A stretch of 64,000 nt of DNA, from assembly GCA_023974075.1 (NCBI GenBank), contig CM043808.1, positions 18,583,572 through 18,647,571 of the forward strand, given 5' to 3'. This document shows, piece after piece, positions 32,101-43,449 of this stretch. The notes under the pieces were generated by a model, which did no database searches, was not told the DNA's origin, and saw nothing but the letters and a program-made list of their open reading frames with translations. Each line of letters starts with the position of its first letter. Position 1 is the first letter of the stretch. Position numbers and translations under genes: made by a program. Source of the stretch: Chaenocephalus aceratus (taxonomy: Eukaryota > Chordata > Actinopteri > Perciformes > Channichthyidae).

Positions 32101-32879
32101 TCACTCCTTGCCCCCGTTAAGCTCTTTGAGAATTCCACTGGCGTCCATCGCCTCCTCTCCGGATCATGTCCTCCAGGCTGCGAAAGACCAGAGTGTGCAC
32201 CCCACTGCCGGACAGATGCACTTTGAGGAAATACTGCTGCTCCGCCGAGTGCACCTCTCCCCCAGCTTTGAACTCCCGTTTCCCAAAGCGGACACCATCG
32301 CTGCGAAACTTTCCGAGTTGGTCCAGCATATCTCCTCGCTGCTCAGGCCCAGGTGTCCCACTGCGTTCTGCCTCACTAGGTCAGGGGGAAGCGGCCGGTA
32401 CCGGTACCGATTGTTCACTATCCTCCCGTGGCGACCACTGCTGATCTCAAGCAGGCTGTCCTTGCGGATCTCGCCCTTGTGCAGGTGAATGACCTGATCC
32501 TCCTGCTCGTATATGGCCCAGTGGGGGGCTTGGGCCGTGGCCACTAGCTCCAGCAGGTCCCCCGGTTTGCACATAGTCAGCAAAGTTTTGGCCGCGAACA
32601 CATTCAAGTCCTCGTTCTCCTGCAGCTTGGAGAAGATGCATTCCTGGGAGCAGAAGGCTGAGTACCCCACCTCGTTGACCGAGAATGGTCCCTCCTCGGC
32701 CGGGCTGAGGTCCTTGGTGAAGCCGCAGTCGGACGGAGTGCGGTCGTCCACCTCCTCCTCTTCGTCAGAGAAGAAGTAAGCGACGCCGACCCGAAGCTCG
32801 TCCCTTCTCCAGCCCGGACGGATCCCCCGTGGCAGCTCGCTGTAGTTGAGGTGGGTGATCCGATCCAGTTGATTTCCAT
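32101..32879 (-). CDS. lratd1: LRAT domain-containing protein 1 (frame disrupted by about seven 1-bp indels)
   Basis: The ortholog of vertebrate LRATD1 (FAM84A), a roughly 260-290-residue cytoplasmic, probably N-myristoylated protein linked to cell shape and migration. Minus-strand blocks match the family in order: GNQLDRITHLNYSELP, DELRVGVAYFFSD, ECIFSK, CKPGDLLELV, HWAIYEQEDQVIHLHKGEI, NNRYRYRPLP, GHLGLSSEEICWTNSESFA, GKREFKAGGEV, HTLVFRSLEDMIR and MDASGILKEL. Paralog LRATD2 starts GNQVEKLTHL, so LRATD1 is preferred. The LRAT catalytic Cys (NCEHF) is Ser here (NSESF), as in the whole LRATD family: a non-enzymatic LRAT fold. The start is the ATG at 32879, giving the family MGNQ start if one G is restored. 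Single-base breaks: about 32877, 32830, 32803, 32298, 32291, 32159 and 32150; 32302-32801 is intact. With the indels corrected the length is 260 codons including the stop. Confidence 0.85.
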
Positions 32880-32916
32880 CAATGACCTGGCAAGGCAGAG
32901 GCATGGACTGCGGTGT

Positions 32917-33351
32917 CTGCGAGGGGAGAGAAAGATGCAGAGAGTGATAGAGAGATGGGTGTCAATAGCGTAAGATAGAGCTTTCATATAACAAGACACA
33001 TTATGCACAGACGCCTGGCTGAATTTTAATCCCTTTTGCTCAATAGATAAGAGGCAAAGAAAGCACTCATCACTTCTCAGCAGTCACCTGTACTGAGGGA
33101 AAGAGCACTCTTGTGTTATTGAGCCGAAAGAGTACACGAACGCAAGCAATGATCTGCTGCCCCTTGCTCCCTTCACACCCATTAGTCAATCATTAATTCC
33201 AGTGAAATGTGAACAAGCCTGCGGTTCCCATGCAGAAAAAAAGGAGAAGAAAAAAATAGTATGAGGGTTGCAGCTGCTTAAGAGTAAGGCTAGATAATGC
33301 AATATCTGCGTCTTTACGCACGGTGCAAAATGTGGATAAAAAGGAGTCTAC
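32917..33351 (-). other. lratd1: Predicted 5'UTR intron of lratd1
   Basis: Minus strand: a donor AGTACAG/GTAGACTCC at 33351 and an acceptor with a pyrimidine tract, TCTCTCCCCTCGCAG, ending at 32917. This gives an intron of about 435 bp between a noncoding first exon and the single coding exon. LRATD1 genes have this layout. The upstream boundary of exon 1 is not visible. Confidence 0.55.
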
Positions 33352-33449
33352 CTGTACTCTCCCGGGCAAATGGTTAAATATCCTTATGGTCCATGAGTAC
33401 AGAGGGCTGCAAGGTCCTCTGTCCTCCTTCTCTTGTTCTTCCCTCTTTC

Positions 33450-33720
33450 TTCTCACACTTGTGTGTCTCACTCTTCGCACCGCGCACCGGGCGCTCCGGC
33501 TGTCGTGCGTGCTAGTACTTCACTCTTTTCAGCACCAGCTCCATTAAGTACCACGGAGAGCTGCGCCTCAGCCCACGCGCTCCGCCTTCAGCGCGTCTCA
33601 TTGGAACGCAGTCACGGGGCCATTACCGCGTAGCCAATGGGAAACGCGGAGGAGCACGTCAGTCAATTTGAGGGTCCAATCAGGTCGGCGCAGGGCGGCT
33701 GGCGGCGATAGGCGGCTGTT
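33450..33720 (-). promoter_or_regulatory. lratd1: CpG-rich probable promoter of lratd1
   Basis: The only CpG-dense unique stretch near the gene, directly upstream of the predicted first exon. It contains three CCAAT boxes (inverted at 33600-33604, direct at 33634-33638 and 33676-33680) and several GCGC/CGCG words. No convincing TATA box. Start site unknown. Confidence 0.55.
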
Positions 33721-34927
<1,207 letters not shown>

Positions 34928-34929
34928 TA

Positions 34930-36216
34930 CAGTTTTTCTCGATTGCTAACACACATTTTTTTTAAATTGCTCAGTTTCTCAGAACACTAAACACAATTCA
35001 CCAAAAACCACACACCCAAAGTGCAAAACACCTAATTTCTCCTGCTAAGTGAAGAACTGCACTCAAACGACATAAAACACTTTACCAAATGTAAACTTTA
35101 GCACCAAATAACACACTTCATTCATAATACTAGATTGTTTGACCACCCAACTACACACTGCTGAGCATCATCTAAAGCACTCTCATCTGTTATGGGCTGT
35201 GCTCTGTACATAGAGGTTTCTGCAGAGAAAGATGCTTGAGTTTACAGAAATACAGTAAAGGAAGAAATGCAAATGAGTGTTGAAAAAATCCCATTTTAAT
35301 TATAAAACTAACATTGTGCAGCATGCATCTCAGCACATAGTTACTATGCTTGGGATCTCTCTAAGTGTGATGGCATTGTTTGCCAAAACCCAGTTTGTAA
35401 CTGCTTCTTCCTGTGCCTCATTGGAAACCCTTGGCCTTCCACCTCTTTGTTTCTCAGTCCGTCAGATAAACAACAAAGACAGTGTCTGTGTTGCATGAAA
35501 GTAAGTCTACCACAGTAATTGTGCAGGATCTTTGTACAGTTATAGTATGCAACATGCCAACAATTAAATTACAGTAATGAAGTACATACGTTTCACACAA
35601 CAGATATAAGCACTGATATATCATGAATTATGCAGAGCTACAAACTGGCAACTAACCTGTTTTCAAGCCTAAGTGTCCGGATTGCAGAGGCGACAGTAAA
35701 TTGGCTTAGATTAGGCTGAACCCTCCGTCTAGCCTCTCTCATCGTCAAACCATGGTTGATAACATTCATTTCATTAGAGAGTGCTCTTCCTCCTCCTCTC
35801 CTCTTCCTCTTCCTCTTGCTCTTGCTTCCATGTTGGCTTCCATTGTTGCTGTAAGAAAGTTCTCACCTGTGGTCTTTTTATAGTGCTAACATCCTGATTG
35901 ATGAGCCAACAATGATGCTCTCAGGTGTTTGGTCAGGTGGAACGTGTTTCTGATCATTGGTCCATGTGTGAGGCCTTTTGAATATCAGTGTTTTAAAGCT
36001 GCTAACACGTGACTTTATGTCAGATTCCTGTGTCTTACGTGGAGAAATGTGTGCAGTGGTTTGCACAAAGTGCCATGTTGATTTGCAAATTGTGTGAAAA
36101 GCTGAAAACGTGTTTAGAGTTTTGGAGATTTGAGCCGATATTTTGCTCTTTGAGTGTCAGTTAAAATAATTGTGCTTTATGTAGAATTTTAGTGTGTTAG
36201 CAATCGAGAAAAACTG
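34930..36216 (-). mobile_element. Tc1/mariner-like element, TA target duplication
   Basis: The ends are perfect 25-bp inverted repeats beginning CAGTTTTTCTCGATTGCTAA, flanked by TA on both sides (34928-34929 and 36217-36218). The subterminal parts resemble each other in the AACAC words. The element is 1287 bp and carries only the N-terminal part of a transposase on the minus strand, without a DDE core, so it is non-autonomous. Confidence 0.8.
35380..35843 (-). pseudogene. Tc1/mariner-type transposase, N-terminal HTH part (fragment)
   Basis: From the ATG at 35843 the minus strand gives MEANMEARARGRGRGRG. After a shift in the purine-rich tract it continues ALSNEMNVINHGLTMREARR, RVQPNLSQFTVASAIRTLRL and EN (to about 35657). 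A second piece, RTEKQRGGRPRVSNEAQEE followed by AVTNWVLAKQCHH, lies at about 35460-35380. The pair corresponds to the two helix-turn-helix domains joined by the GRPR hinge of Tc1-like transposases. The 170-base gap begins with AG/GTTAGT on the minus strand and might be an intron. The catalytic DDE domain is missing. Confidence 0.6.
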
Positions 36217-36218
36217 TA

Positions 36219-37119
36219 AAGTCAGACAGGAAGAGAAAAGTAGTACCAGTAGTACCCTGGCCCCCCCACACACGCACTCGATGTGTCATGAGACTCTCGG
36301 CAATGGCTTTGGCTTCAGCTCCTGCGGGCATGTGGTCCTGCCACCTATAATCTACAATGAGCAGAAATGAGTTCCTTTGTAGACGCCGCCTTTCCTGGAC
36401 ACACACATTTACTGTATTTGCTCTCCTGCTCTTGTTATTTCCCTCTCTCTCCCACTCTTTTACACACGTACACTGTAATCATATATGCAGCTGGTGTAAT
36501 GATAATGCAGGGTGCAGGACAGTGCTGGAATAACTACTGAGACAAGGTGATATTTCACAACCCCAATAATTGGATACGTCTCTATTCCCTAATTACTAAC
36601 TAAATCATATACGCTGCAGTGGAATACCATGCAAATGAAATGGACTGACACACATACAGCTGTCCGCAAATGTATGCATCGAGGGTCATTGAACGTGTCT
36701 GTCTGTGTCACTGACATACAAACATGCACAAATGCCATACATAGACCTTTTTCTCTGTGTTATATACAAGCTGACATTTTATACAACCCCATGATGTGTG
36801 ATCTACTGTACCCCTGCAGTAATGCTGACCATACCTTAATGGACTGTTCGAGTGAGAAAGCTTTAATTATTTACACACGTTATAAACATGTCGGTGGATT
36901 ATGAGAGAAGGGCCCCCTGCCCCATTGTTTTTTGTTTGGCTTAGACTTTCTGGTGAAGACAGTGGTCCCGCTTCCTCTCCCATAAAGTTGCCCTTATGCT
37001 CTTTTGAAAGTTCTGCTTGTGGCGTTGTGCCCGAGCTATCATTAGCATTTGAGTCCCAGCTTTGGCTGCGTCCCTCATTCAATTTAGTATGGAAAGCCCA
37101 TAGTGTCATACTTTAAACC
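36219..37119. other. Noncoding spacer
   Basis: No gene or repeat recognised. A 71-codon plus ORF (36901-37116) shows no known domain. Confidence 0.4.
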
Positions 37120-37159
37120 CGTTTTTCGTTTAGATGCAGAGAGTAAGGTAAGTACTTTC

Positions 37160-37735
37160 TATTTCTTAGAAGCTATTATCTGGTCTTAACATTTGTGTTC
37201 TGAATTGGTCGCTTGATTGTTAGCAGCAGCCGCTTGGCTAACACCTTGCTGTTGAGCTTAACTATTAACTCAGGGCAGTGCTCCCGCTCCCGGTAACATA
37301 GGGTTTGATTGCAGTAGCGCTAGATCATTGTATTACTGCTCCTAGTACTAGACTCCTAGCACTAGGATGATATGCAGAGAACATCTTCACTGCTGGTGCT
37401 CTGCATGTGCGGTTACTACTGTAACCATGGCCTACGGTTCTATGCGGGCTGTTCTCTTTCTTAGAAGCTAATTATCTGGTCTTAACATTGTGTTCTGAAT
37501 TGGTTGCTTGATTGTTAGCAGCAGCCGCTTGGCTAACACCTTGCATGTACTGTTAAGCTTCATTATTTAACTCAGCCGGTGAGGGCAGTGCTCTCGCTCC
37601 CGCTCCCGGTAAACGCATGGTATGGTTGCAGTAGTGCTATATCGTTGTATTTACTGCTCCTAGTACTAGACTCCTAGCACTAGGACGATATGCAGAGAAC
37701 AATCTTCACTGTGTGTGCTGTGTGCTCTGCATGTA
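37160..37735 (+). repeat. 295-bp tandem duplication in DIRS leader
   Basis: The segment from TTAGAAGCTA (37166) recurs at 37461. It includes the CAGCAGCCGCTTGGCTAACA, CTCCTAGTACTAGACTCCTA and CTCTGCATG blocks, with small indels between the copies. Confidence 0.8.
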
Positions 37736-37812
37736 TGGCCATTAAGGAGGATTTCATCCTCCCAATATTATATTGTCTAGTGGGCAGCCGTTGGCTGACA
37801 CTTTTAGGCACC

Positions 37813-38075
37813 GGCCACAGTTACTACTGTAACTAAGGTTCTAAGCCGTAAGTACTGGCCATAATTACTACTGTAACTACGGTTCCAAGCCGTGTAAGTA
37901 CTGGCCATAGTCAATACCGTAACTACGGCTCGAGGCTGTGTAAGTACTGGCCATAGTTACTACTGTAACTACGGGTTTAAGCCGTAAGTACTGGCCATAG
38001 TTACTACTGTAACTACGGTTCCAAGCCGTGCAAGTACTGGCCAGAGTTACTACTGTAACTACGGCTGTTAGCAGC
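37813..38075 (+). repeat. 44-46-bp tandem repeat, 5-6 units
   Basis: The unit contains TAAGTACTGGCCATAGTTAC and TACTGTAACTACGG. Markers (GGCC) fall at 37857, 37903, 37949, 37993 and 38039. The GTAACTACGG core is the same motif as in the terminal repeats. Confidence 0.85.
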
Positions 38076-38229
38076 AGCCGCTCGGCTAACGTCTTGCGTA
38101 TACTGTTAAGCTTCTTTATTTTACCCAGCTAGGTGAAGGCAGTGCTCTCGCTCCCGCTCCCTCTACCTGTAATGTGGATGTAGCTACATCCCTTTTTCTG
38201 TTCGGCGAGTAGTAGCACCGCTCTACTTT

Positions 38230-38650
38230 TCCCGTTCAGCAGGTAGCTGGTGAAGGCTGTGTTCCCGCACCCGCTCCCGGTTACGCTGCATCTGGCATTT
38301 GTCTCTAACTCAACCAGTGAAGGCAGTGTTCTCGCCCCCGCTCCTGGTAGACGCTGAACTGCCTCGTTTTTCCGTTAAGCAGGTAGCCGGTGAAGGCTGT
38401 GTTCCCGCACCCGCTCCCGGTTACACTGCATCTGGCGTTCGTCTCTAACTCAACCAGTGAAGGCAGTGTTCTCGCCCCCGCTCCTGGTAGACGCGGAACT
38501 GCCCTGTTTTTCCGTTAAGCAGGTAGCTGGTGCAGGCTGTGTTCCCGCACCCGCTCCCGGTTATGCTGCATCTGGCATTCGTCTCTAACTCAGCCGGCAG
38601 TGTTCTTGCCCCCGCTCCTGGTAGACGCTGAACTGCCGTGTTTATTAATC
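38230..38650 (+). repeat. 140-bp tandem repeat, about 3 units
   Basis: CCGTTAAGCAGGTAGC recurs at about 38230, 38371 and 38511. Each copy is followed by GCTGTGTTCCCGCACCCGCT and the TCTCTAACTCA and CTCCTGGTAGACGC blocks. Confidence 0.85.
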
Positions 38651-38774
38651 CAGCCAGTTGAAGGCAGTCCTCTCGCTCCCGCTCCCTCTGCCGGTAACGT
38701 GGGTGTAATTACATCCCTCTTTCTGTTCGGCGAGTAGCAGCAACGCTCTATTCTTTCCATTAAGCAGGTAGCTG

Positions 38775-39660
38775 GTGAAGGCTGTGTTCCCGCACCTGCT
38801 CCCGGCTACGCTGCATCTGGCTACCTACAGAATGGTTCATTCATGTAGCGCCTGTATGGCTTCTCTTGAGCCCGAGGACGGCCACGACCGCTGCCCCTCC
38901 TGCCTCGGCCGCCTCTGTGGGGACGAAATTCGAGCATCTGAGGGAGGTTCTCACGATAAACGCCTGCATGAGCTGTAGCTGCATGCCTCGGGCGCTCAGA
39001 GTGGCTAGAATCACTGAGGTGGAACATCTGGCAGCAGCCAACAGACACCGCTCCTTGTCACATCCTCCTCCAGATCAATTCGGCCGTTCCCGGCGACTTG
39101 AGGGAGCGATGGCTATGTGTGCTCCCCCAATAGAAGGACTAGAAACAGGCTGTCCTCTAAAGTGGATCGGCTAGCTGCCGATAGGGGCATGATGAAGTCG
39201 CCTCTTGGCCCTTCAGCCTGGGCCCGGTGTAGGGGCTGCTAGCGGGTTGCTAGCGGGCTGCTAGCGGGCTGCTAGCGGGCCGCCCCCCCCCCCCCCCCCC
39301 CCCCCCCCCTCTCCTTCGGTTGGCGCCCCTCCTTCGGTTGGCGCACCTCCTTCGGCTGACGCACCTCCTTCAGTTGACGCACCTCTGTATGAGGACGCCT
39401 TGTCGCTGGTACAGACTCGTTGCCAGGTTTCACTGGCCCAGTCACCACTAACTGAGGCATGTAGGAGAGTCCTCCGTAGCGTACCAGTCGAGCCAGGGGA
39501 GCTGTTTAGGTCAGCTGCCCTGGAGGCACTGGAGCATGCCGCCCAAGCTAGGCAGACCAGGCAGCAGCACTCGGGTCTTCGCAGACCTGTGCCCACTCCC
39601 AGCAGGCCCAGGGGCCGCACTCAGCCGCCGGATTACAGGGATGGTCTGCAGAGGTCTTAG
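38775..39660 (+). pseudogene. DIRS ORF1 (gag-like) with Cys-rich motif
   Basis: Starts near MVHSCSACMASLEPEDGHD (about 38832), followed by RCPSCLG, giving a CxxC...CxxC finger typical of fish DIRS1 ORF1. After a frameshift at about 38910 the reading continues ACMSCSCMPRALRVARITEV (from about 38965). A poly-C tract (39283-39309) and Pro/Ala repeats follow, and then DALSLVQTRCQVSLAQSPLT and EACRRVLRSVPVEPGELF up to 39660. No single frame covers it all. Confidence 0.7.
39235..39309 (+). repeat. 12-bp repeat (CTAGCGGGCTG) and poly-C run
   Basis: About four units of GGGCTGCTAGC precede 27 consecutive C residues (39283-39309). Confidence 0.85.
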
Positions 39661-40459
39661 CGGCCCACTCAACCGCCTCCCAATGACTTTCGTGCCCCAG
39701 GTCGCCCGCCTTCCAGGCAGCCTCGTGCCCCAGAGCCTTACCGGAGCCCCCCAAGAGGCTCCAGGGTCCGGGGGGGCTGGGCCCTGAAATCCCGGGGGCG
39801 GTCGTCGGCTGCTTTCCCAGCAGCATCTCAGTTACTGGGCGGTCTGTACTTCCGGCCCTTGGGTGGTTTTCACCTTAACCCAGGGGTACGGACCGCAGCT
39901 CCGGCCCCTAGCCTTCGGCTGGTTCTAATTGGTTCTCAACCGTGGACTTGAGGGATGCCTACTTCCACGTGGGCCGGGCAAGAGGGTGCCTTATATTCAA
40001 TTCCTCCGGCCCTTGGGCAGTCTGGCAGCTGCCTCGGCCGCTGCAGGGCCCTTAGGCCCGCTGTCGTTGCGCCCCATGCAGATGTGGCTGAACAGCCTTC
40101 ACTTGGATGCCAAGTGGCACAGGCACAGGGAAGTCAGGGTGTCAAAGCATTGCCTCCACTCTCTGTCACGCTGGAGGGGAAGGGCCTATCTCCTGGTATG
40201 CGTGACCATGGGCGCCATCCCATCCCGCCAGGAGACCATCACCATAGGTGCATGTCTCTCAGGGTGGGGTGCAGTGCGGCAGAGCAGGACCGTTCAGAGT
40301 CAGCGGTCTGCCCAGGAGAGTGCGCGCCAGGTCAACGTGCTAGAGCTTCGGGCTGTGCAGCTTGCACTCACGCACTTTCTACCCCAACTGGGGGGCAAGA
40401 ATGTGTGTGTTCCTTGGGGACAGCATGTACGTTGTTGCTTAGACAACTGTCCCTTCTAG
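39660..40459 (+). pseudogene. DIRS reverse transcriptase/RNase H remnants
   Basis: Recognisable pieces in changing frames: GGLYFRPLGGFHLNPGVRT (about 39835), a DAYFHV-like segment (about 39950, Asp-Ala-Tyr region disrupted), LSLRPMQMWLNSLHLDAKWH (about 40060) and QESARQVNVLELRAVQLALT (RNase H start, about 40310). The RT core with the YxDD box is missing between the DAYFHV and LSLRPM pieces (an internal deletion), as is the RNase H segment with the second Asp. Confidence 0.7.
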
Positions 40460-40489
40460 ATAGTGGACGTTCTCACTCCACTCTGAATT

Positions 40490-41303
40490 TATGTGGCTGC
40501 GATTTCTGCCCGACATGTTCGGGTCGACGGCGCCACGGCGGGGTGCCACAGGTCGGTGTCCCTCTTTATGAGAGGGGCTTTACGGCAGCGTCCCCCTAGC
40601 ACCCCGAGGGCTCCGGCTTGGGATGCCCTATCATCTCCTCCCTTCGAGCCCCTGGCCCAGGTGGGGCTTAGGTGGCTGCCTACGAAGGCAGCATTTCTGC
40701 TTGCCATAGCCTCAGGGAAGCAAGTTGCATGTCCTCTCCATAAATAATACATGCCCGAGGTGAGACTCTCAGGCGTTGCCCTTTGGGCAAATGTGGCATT
40801 CCCGCCCGGGGTCCTTCCACAAACCCACTTTAATCAGCCTGCCCAGCTGGCACGCTTTGACATTCAGGAGTACAGCACGTCGAAGTTGCTGTGCCCTGGG
40901 GGTGCCCAAAGGGCGTATATCAAAGCTACGGCCTTTATACGGCAGTAGGAGCAACTCTTGATTTTGCCCTGGCGGCACTAAAGGAGGTTATGCCCTCTAA
41001 CCAGTGGCTGCCCCACTGGGTTGTCGATACCATCTCACAGGCTTACGGGGCCAGTGGCCGCCCCCTGCCATCAGGCTGAGATGCCACTCTACAAGGAGCA
41101 TCTCAACATATTGGGCTGCCCTGAGGGTGGTGCCCCTGGAGACCATCTGCGCCGCGGCGTCGTGGGCGTCTTCTGGCACATTCTCCAGTTGTCATCAGGT
41201 CAATGTCGCCACTCCCCATTATTTGGGCGTGGTCCTTTTGCCGAGCTCCGCTGCTTCCAGTGGTGAGCAAGGGCTTGGATTATTCATGACATTGTTGGTA
41301 TAA
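40490..41303 (+). pseudogene. DIRS tyrosine recombinase remnants
   Basis: Family-like segments: PPFEPLAQVGLRWLPTKAAF and LLAIASGKQ (about 40640-40725), YIKATAFIRQ (about 40915), then HSTRSISTYWAALRVVPLET and ICAAASWASSGTFSS (from about 41083). The His-Ser-Thr-Arg box is intact, but the expected FxRFY tyrosine region reads FSSCHQV, so the nucleophile is His in this copy. Stops and frameshifts separate the parts. Confidence 0.7.
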
Positions 41304-41308
41304 GTCAT

Positions 41309-41640
41309 CCAGTGCTTAAAGCACCGCCTCTGGCGGTCAGTAGGGACGAAATAGAACGATAGTTACGGCTGTAACTAGGTTCAATCAGTCCCGGATGACC
41401 GCCAGAGTTCCCTGTCACTCAGAATTCTTGTGTGCTCGCGAGAAGATTCTGGGAACAGATCCTCTGACGACACCGGCTGATATGGCCGGTGTCACGTGGG
41501 TCACAGGTGACTTTGTTGTTATTGGTCCTCGAGCTGCGCATGCGCGCGATGGACATATCCAGTGCTTAAAGCACTGCCTCTGGCGGTCATCCGGGACTCA
41601 TAGAACCGTAGTTACAGCCGTAACTATCATTATAAACCCT
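41309..41640 (+). repeat. DIRS 3' terminal structure (complementary region and ITR)
   Basis: A roughly 70-bp segment starting CCAGTGCTTAAAGCACCGCC (41309) recurs as a direct copy at 41560. An inverted partial copy (41379-41410, containing GGATGACCGCCAGAG) lies between. The end holds GTAGTTACAGCCGTAACTAT, matching the leader motif and the inverted left end. The arrangement parallels 3380-3718. Confidence 0.75.
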
Positions 41641-43449
41641 TGAGGTACCAGATGTTTTCCGTGTTAGAGCTGATGTCAGCACACAGAAAATGATACAATG
41701 TCATTGTCAACATTTTAAAGACCTGTACCACCTGTATATCACAATATTTACTAGACAAGAGCACACTCCAACTTATTAATTAATCATTTTTTCTAGTGTG
41801 AATAACAACCAAAGGTAGCAGAAAATACAGTGTAAGCTTTTTTTGATACGATATTGATTCTTGCGAGGGGAAAAATAATCTTTTTGCTTGAGCCTTTCCA
41901 GTGAGGTCAGAGAGCACGGTCGGCTACAGAAAACTGTCAGGTAAAAAAAAAGAGCACTATTATGTTGGGTGTACAGTACAAACGAGCCAATTTCCTGTTG
42001 TAAGGAGTACAACTGATAGTTAGTATGTTCGAGTCCAAAAGCTTTGGTTCAAAAGGTGGCCAAGCAGTGGGGCGGCACGAATCAAATCTCCTGCAATGTA
42101 TTCTCTGTAGAAGCAGTACACTACGGAAAGTGCAATAGATAAGTCTGAGTTTCACTGTTTTCTCTCCTGATTTTATGACTTAATATACAAGTGAAAACTC
42201 TTTTTCCCGATAGGCTTTGGAAGTAACATTTCTCTCTGTCTGTTGACACACGTGCATGTTGATATATTTATTTTTTTGGACCATTATTTTTTTTACACGT
42301 TGTTGTGATACTTATTTTGGCCACAAGAGGCTGAAGCGCACCACTCCCCTTTGTTCTAAATAAGTAAACATGCTTTCAGGTGAGTTTTAATTTCTCAATT
42401 TGTGTGATTGCAAGATATGTAACCTTACATTTTTTAGCTAAAGAAAGATAGGGCCGTCATTAGTTCTCCACACTTATTTTCACAGAAGAAGAAAAAGGAA
42501 CTTAGAAGAAAATGATGGCAAAAGTCTTTGTTCACCTGTTCTTAAGGCATAAACACAGTTGACAAACACTTTAGATCAGATTTGAAAAAATGGATCACCA
42601 GATTTTTTTTCCTATTGCCTCTCAGGGCTTCTCACTGTGACAATTTCGTGAAGGAGAGAAAAGCCTGGAGAAGATCAATCACAAAATCTTCTCCCAGGAT
42701 ATTATTTTGTAGGAATTTACTGCGCCTTAAATTAAATTAGAGTGCTTGGGTACCATGGAAGGAGTTACCTAGTGTAAGAAACAGTTCTGTGATATATTTA
42801 GTGAAGAGCCAAACAGTAAAGGAAGCAGAAAAGCTTAACGATGTGTTTTTAAAGGTTGCAGGGGCATCAACAATGACTTCCTCTGTCTTTGTGCCATGGT
42901 ACATTAGACACTTATGCTGGATGACAATTATTCACAGCAGTGCCACATGTGTATTTGTTTACTTTCTTTCCCAATGGATACATATAAAAATAAACTTGCC
43001 AGCATATCATAGCAGTGACAGAACCAAAAAGTGTTTTGCCAAGGGTTTAAAAGGTGTTGATTCCTCTTTAAATGAAAACATTTGCAAACCAAAAAAATAC
43101 GTTGTTTTTCTTTTAGGGCGTGGATGTTATACAAAAAATAATCATATGCCTCTTGTGTCAGAAAACACTGTATTACATCAATTACACCCTGCACCATGTC
43201 TGTTGTTTGAGCCTTTGATTGTAGGTGCTTAGGTGCTGCAGATGGTAGCCATCAACATCATCATCATATCTATAATCACAGTGAAGACTGTTATTTCTCG
43301 AACCGAGCGTGATCTTTATTGTAGTGGGAAAGGGGAGCAATGAAGCTCAGTGTGTTTGCTTGGTTAAACCGTATAATAAGCAATTATGGTATACAAATCT
43401 GCACTGGCACAATTTAATTGAATGGAAATTGTGTTTTTTAAAGCACTTA
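41641..43449. other. Noncoding interval
   Basis: AT-rich unique-looking sequence. The 147-codon plus ORF at 42789-43232 shows no domain, and I see no reason to call it a gene. Confidence 0.5.

Larger units (their letters stand above)
37120..41640 (+). mobile_element. DIRS1-type retrotransposon, decayed but near full-length layout
   Basis: Plus orientation. The order is a repeat-rich leader (37120-38770), gag-like ORF1 (38775-39660), RT and RNase H remnants (39660-40459), tyrosine recombinase remnants (40490-41303) and a terminal complementary structure (41309-41640). Inverted ends are seen: CTACGGTTCTATG near 37431 on the left and CATAGAACCGTAG near 41599 on the right. Many stops, frameshifts and internal deletions make it inactive. 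It is in the opposite orientation to the DIRS copy at 3380-9822 and appears to belong to a different subfamily (different ITR sequence). Confidence 0.8.

Noticed and set aside
32925..33008. Upstream in-frame ATG giving MPLPCQVIDGNQL as the lratd1 start
   Set aside because: The family begins MGNQ at the ATG at 32879; the upstream extension exists only because one G is missing after that ATG.
39261..39620. Minus-strand ORF with TEGGAP repeats
   Set aside because: It is the shadow of the plus-strand DIRS ORF1 Pro/Ala repeat and the C run.
42789..43232. 147-codon plus ORF
   Set aside because: No domain, no splice context, AT-rich unique DNA; not enough to call a gene.
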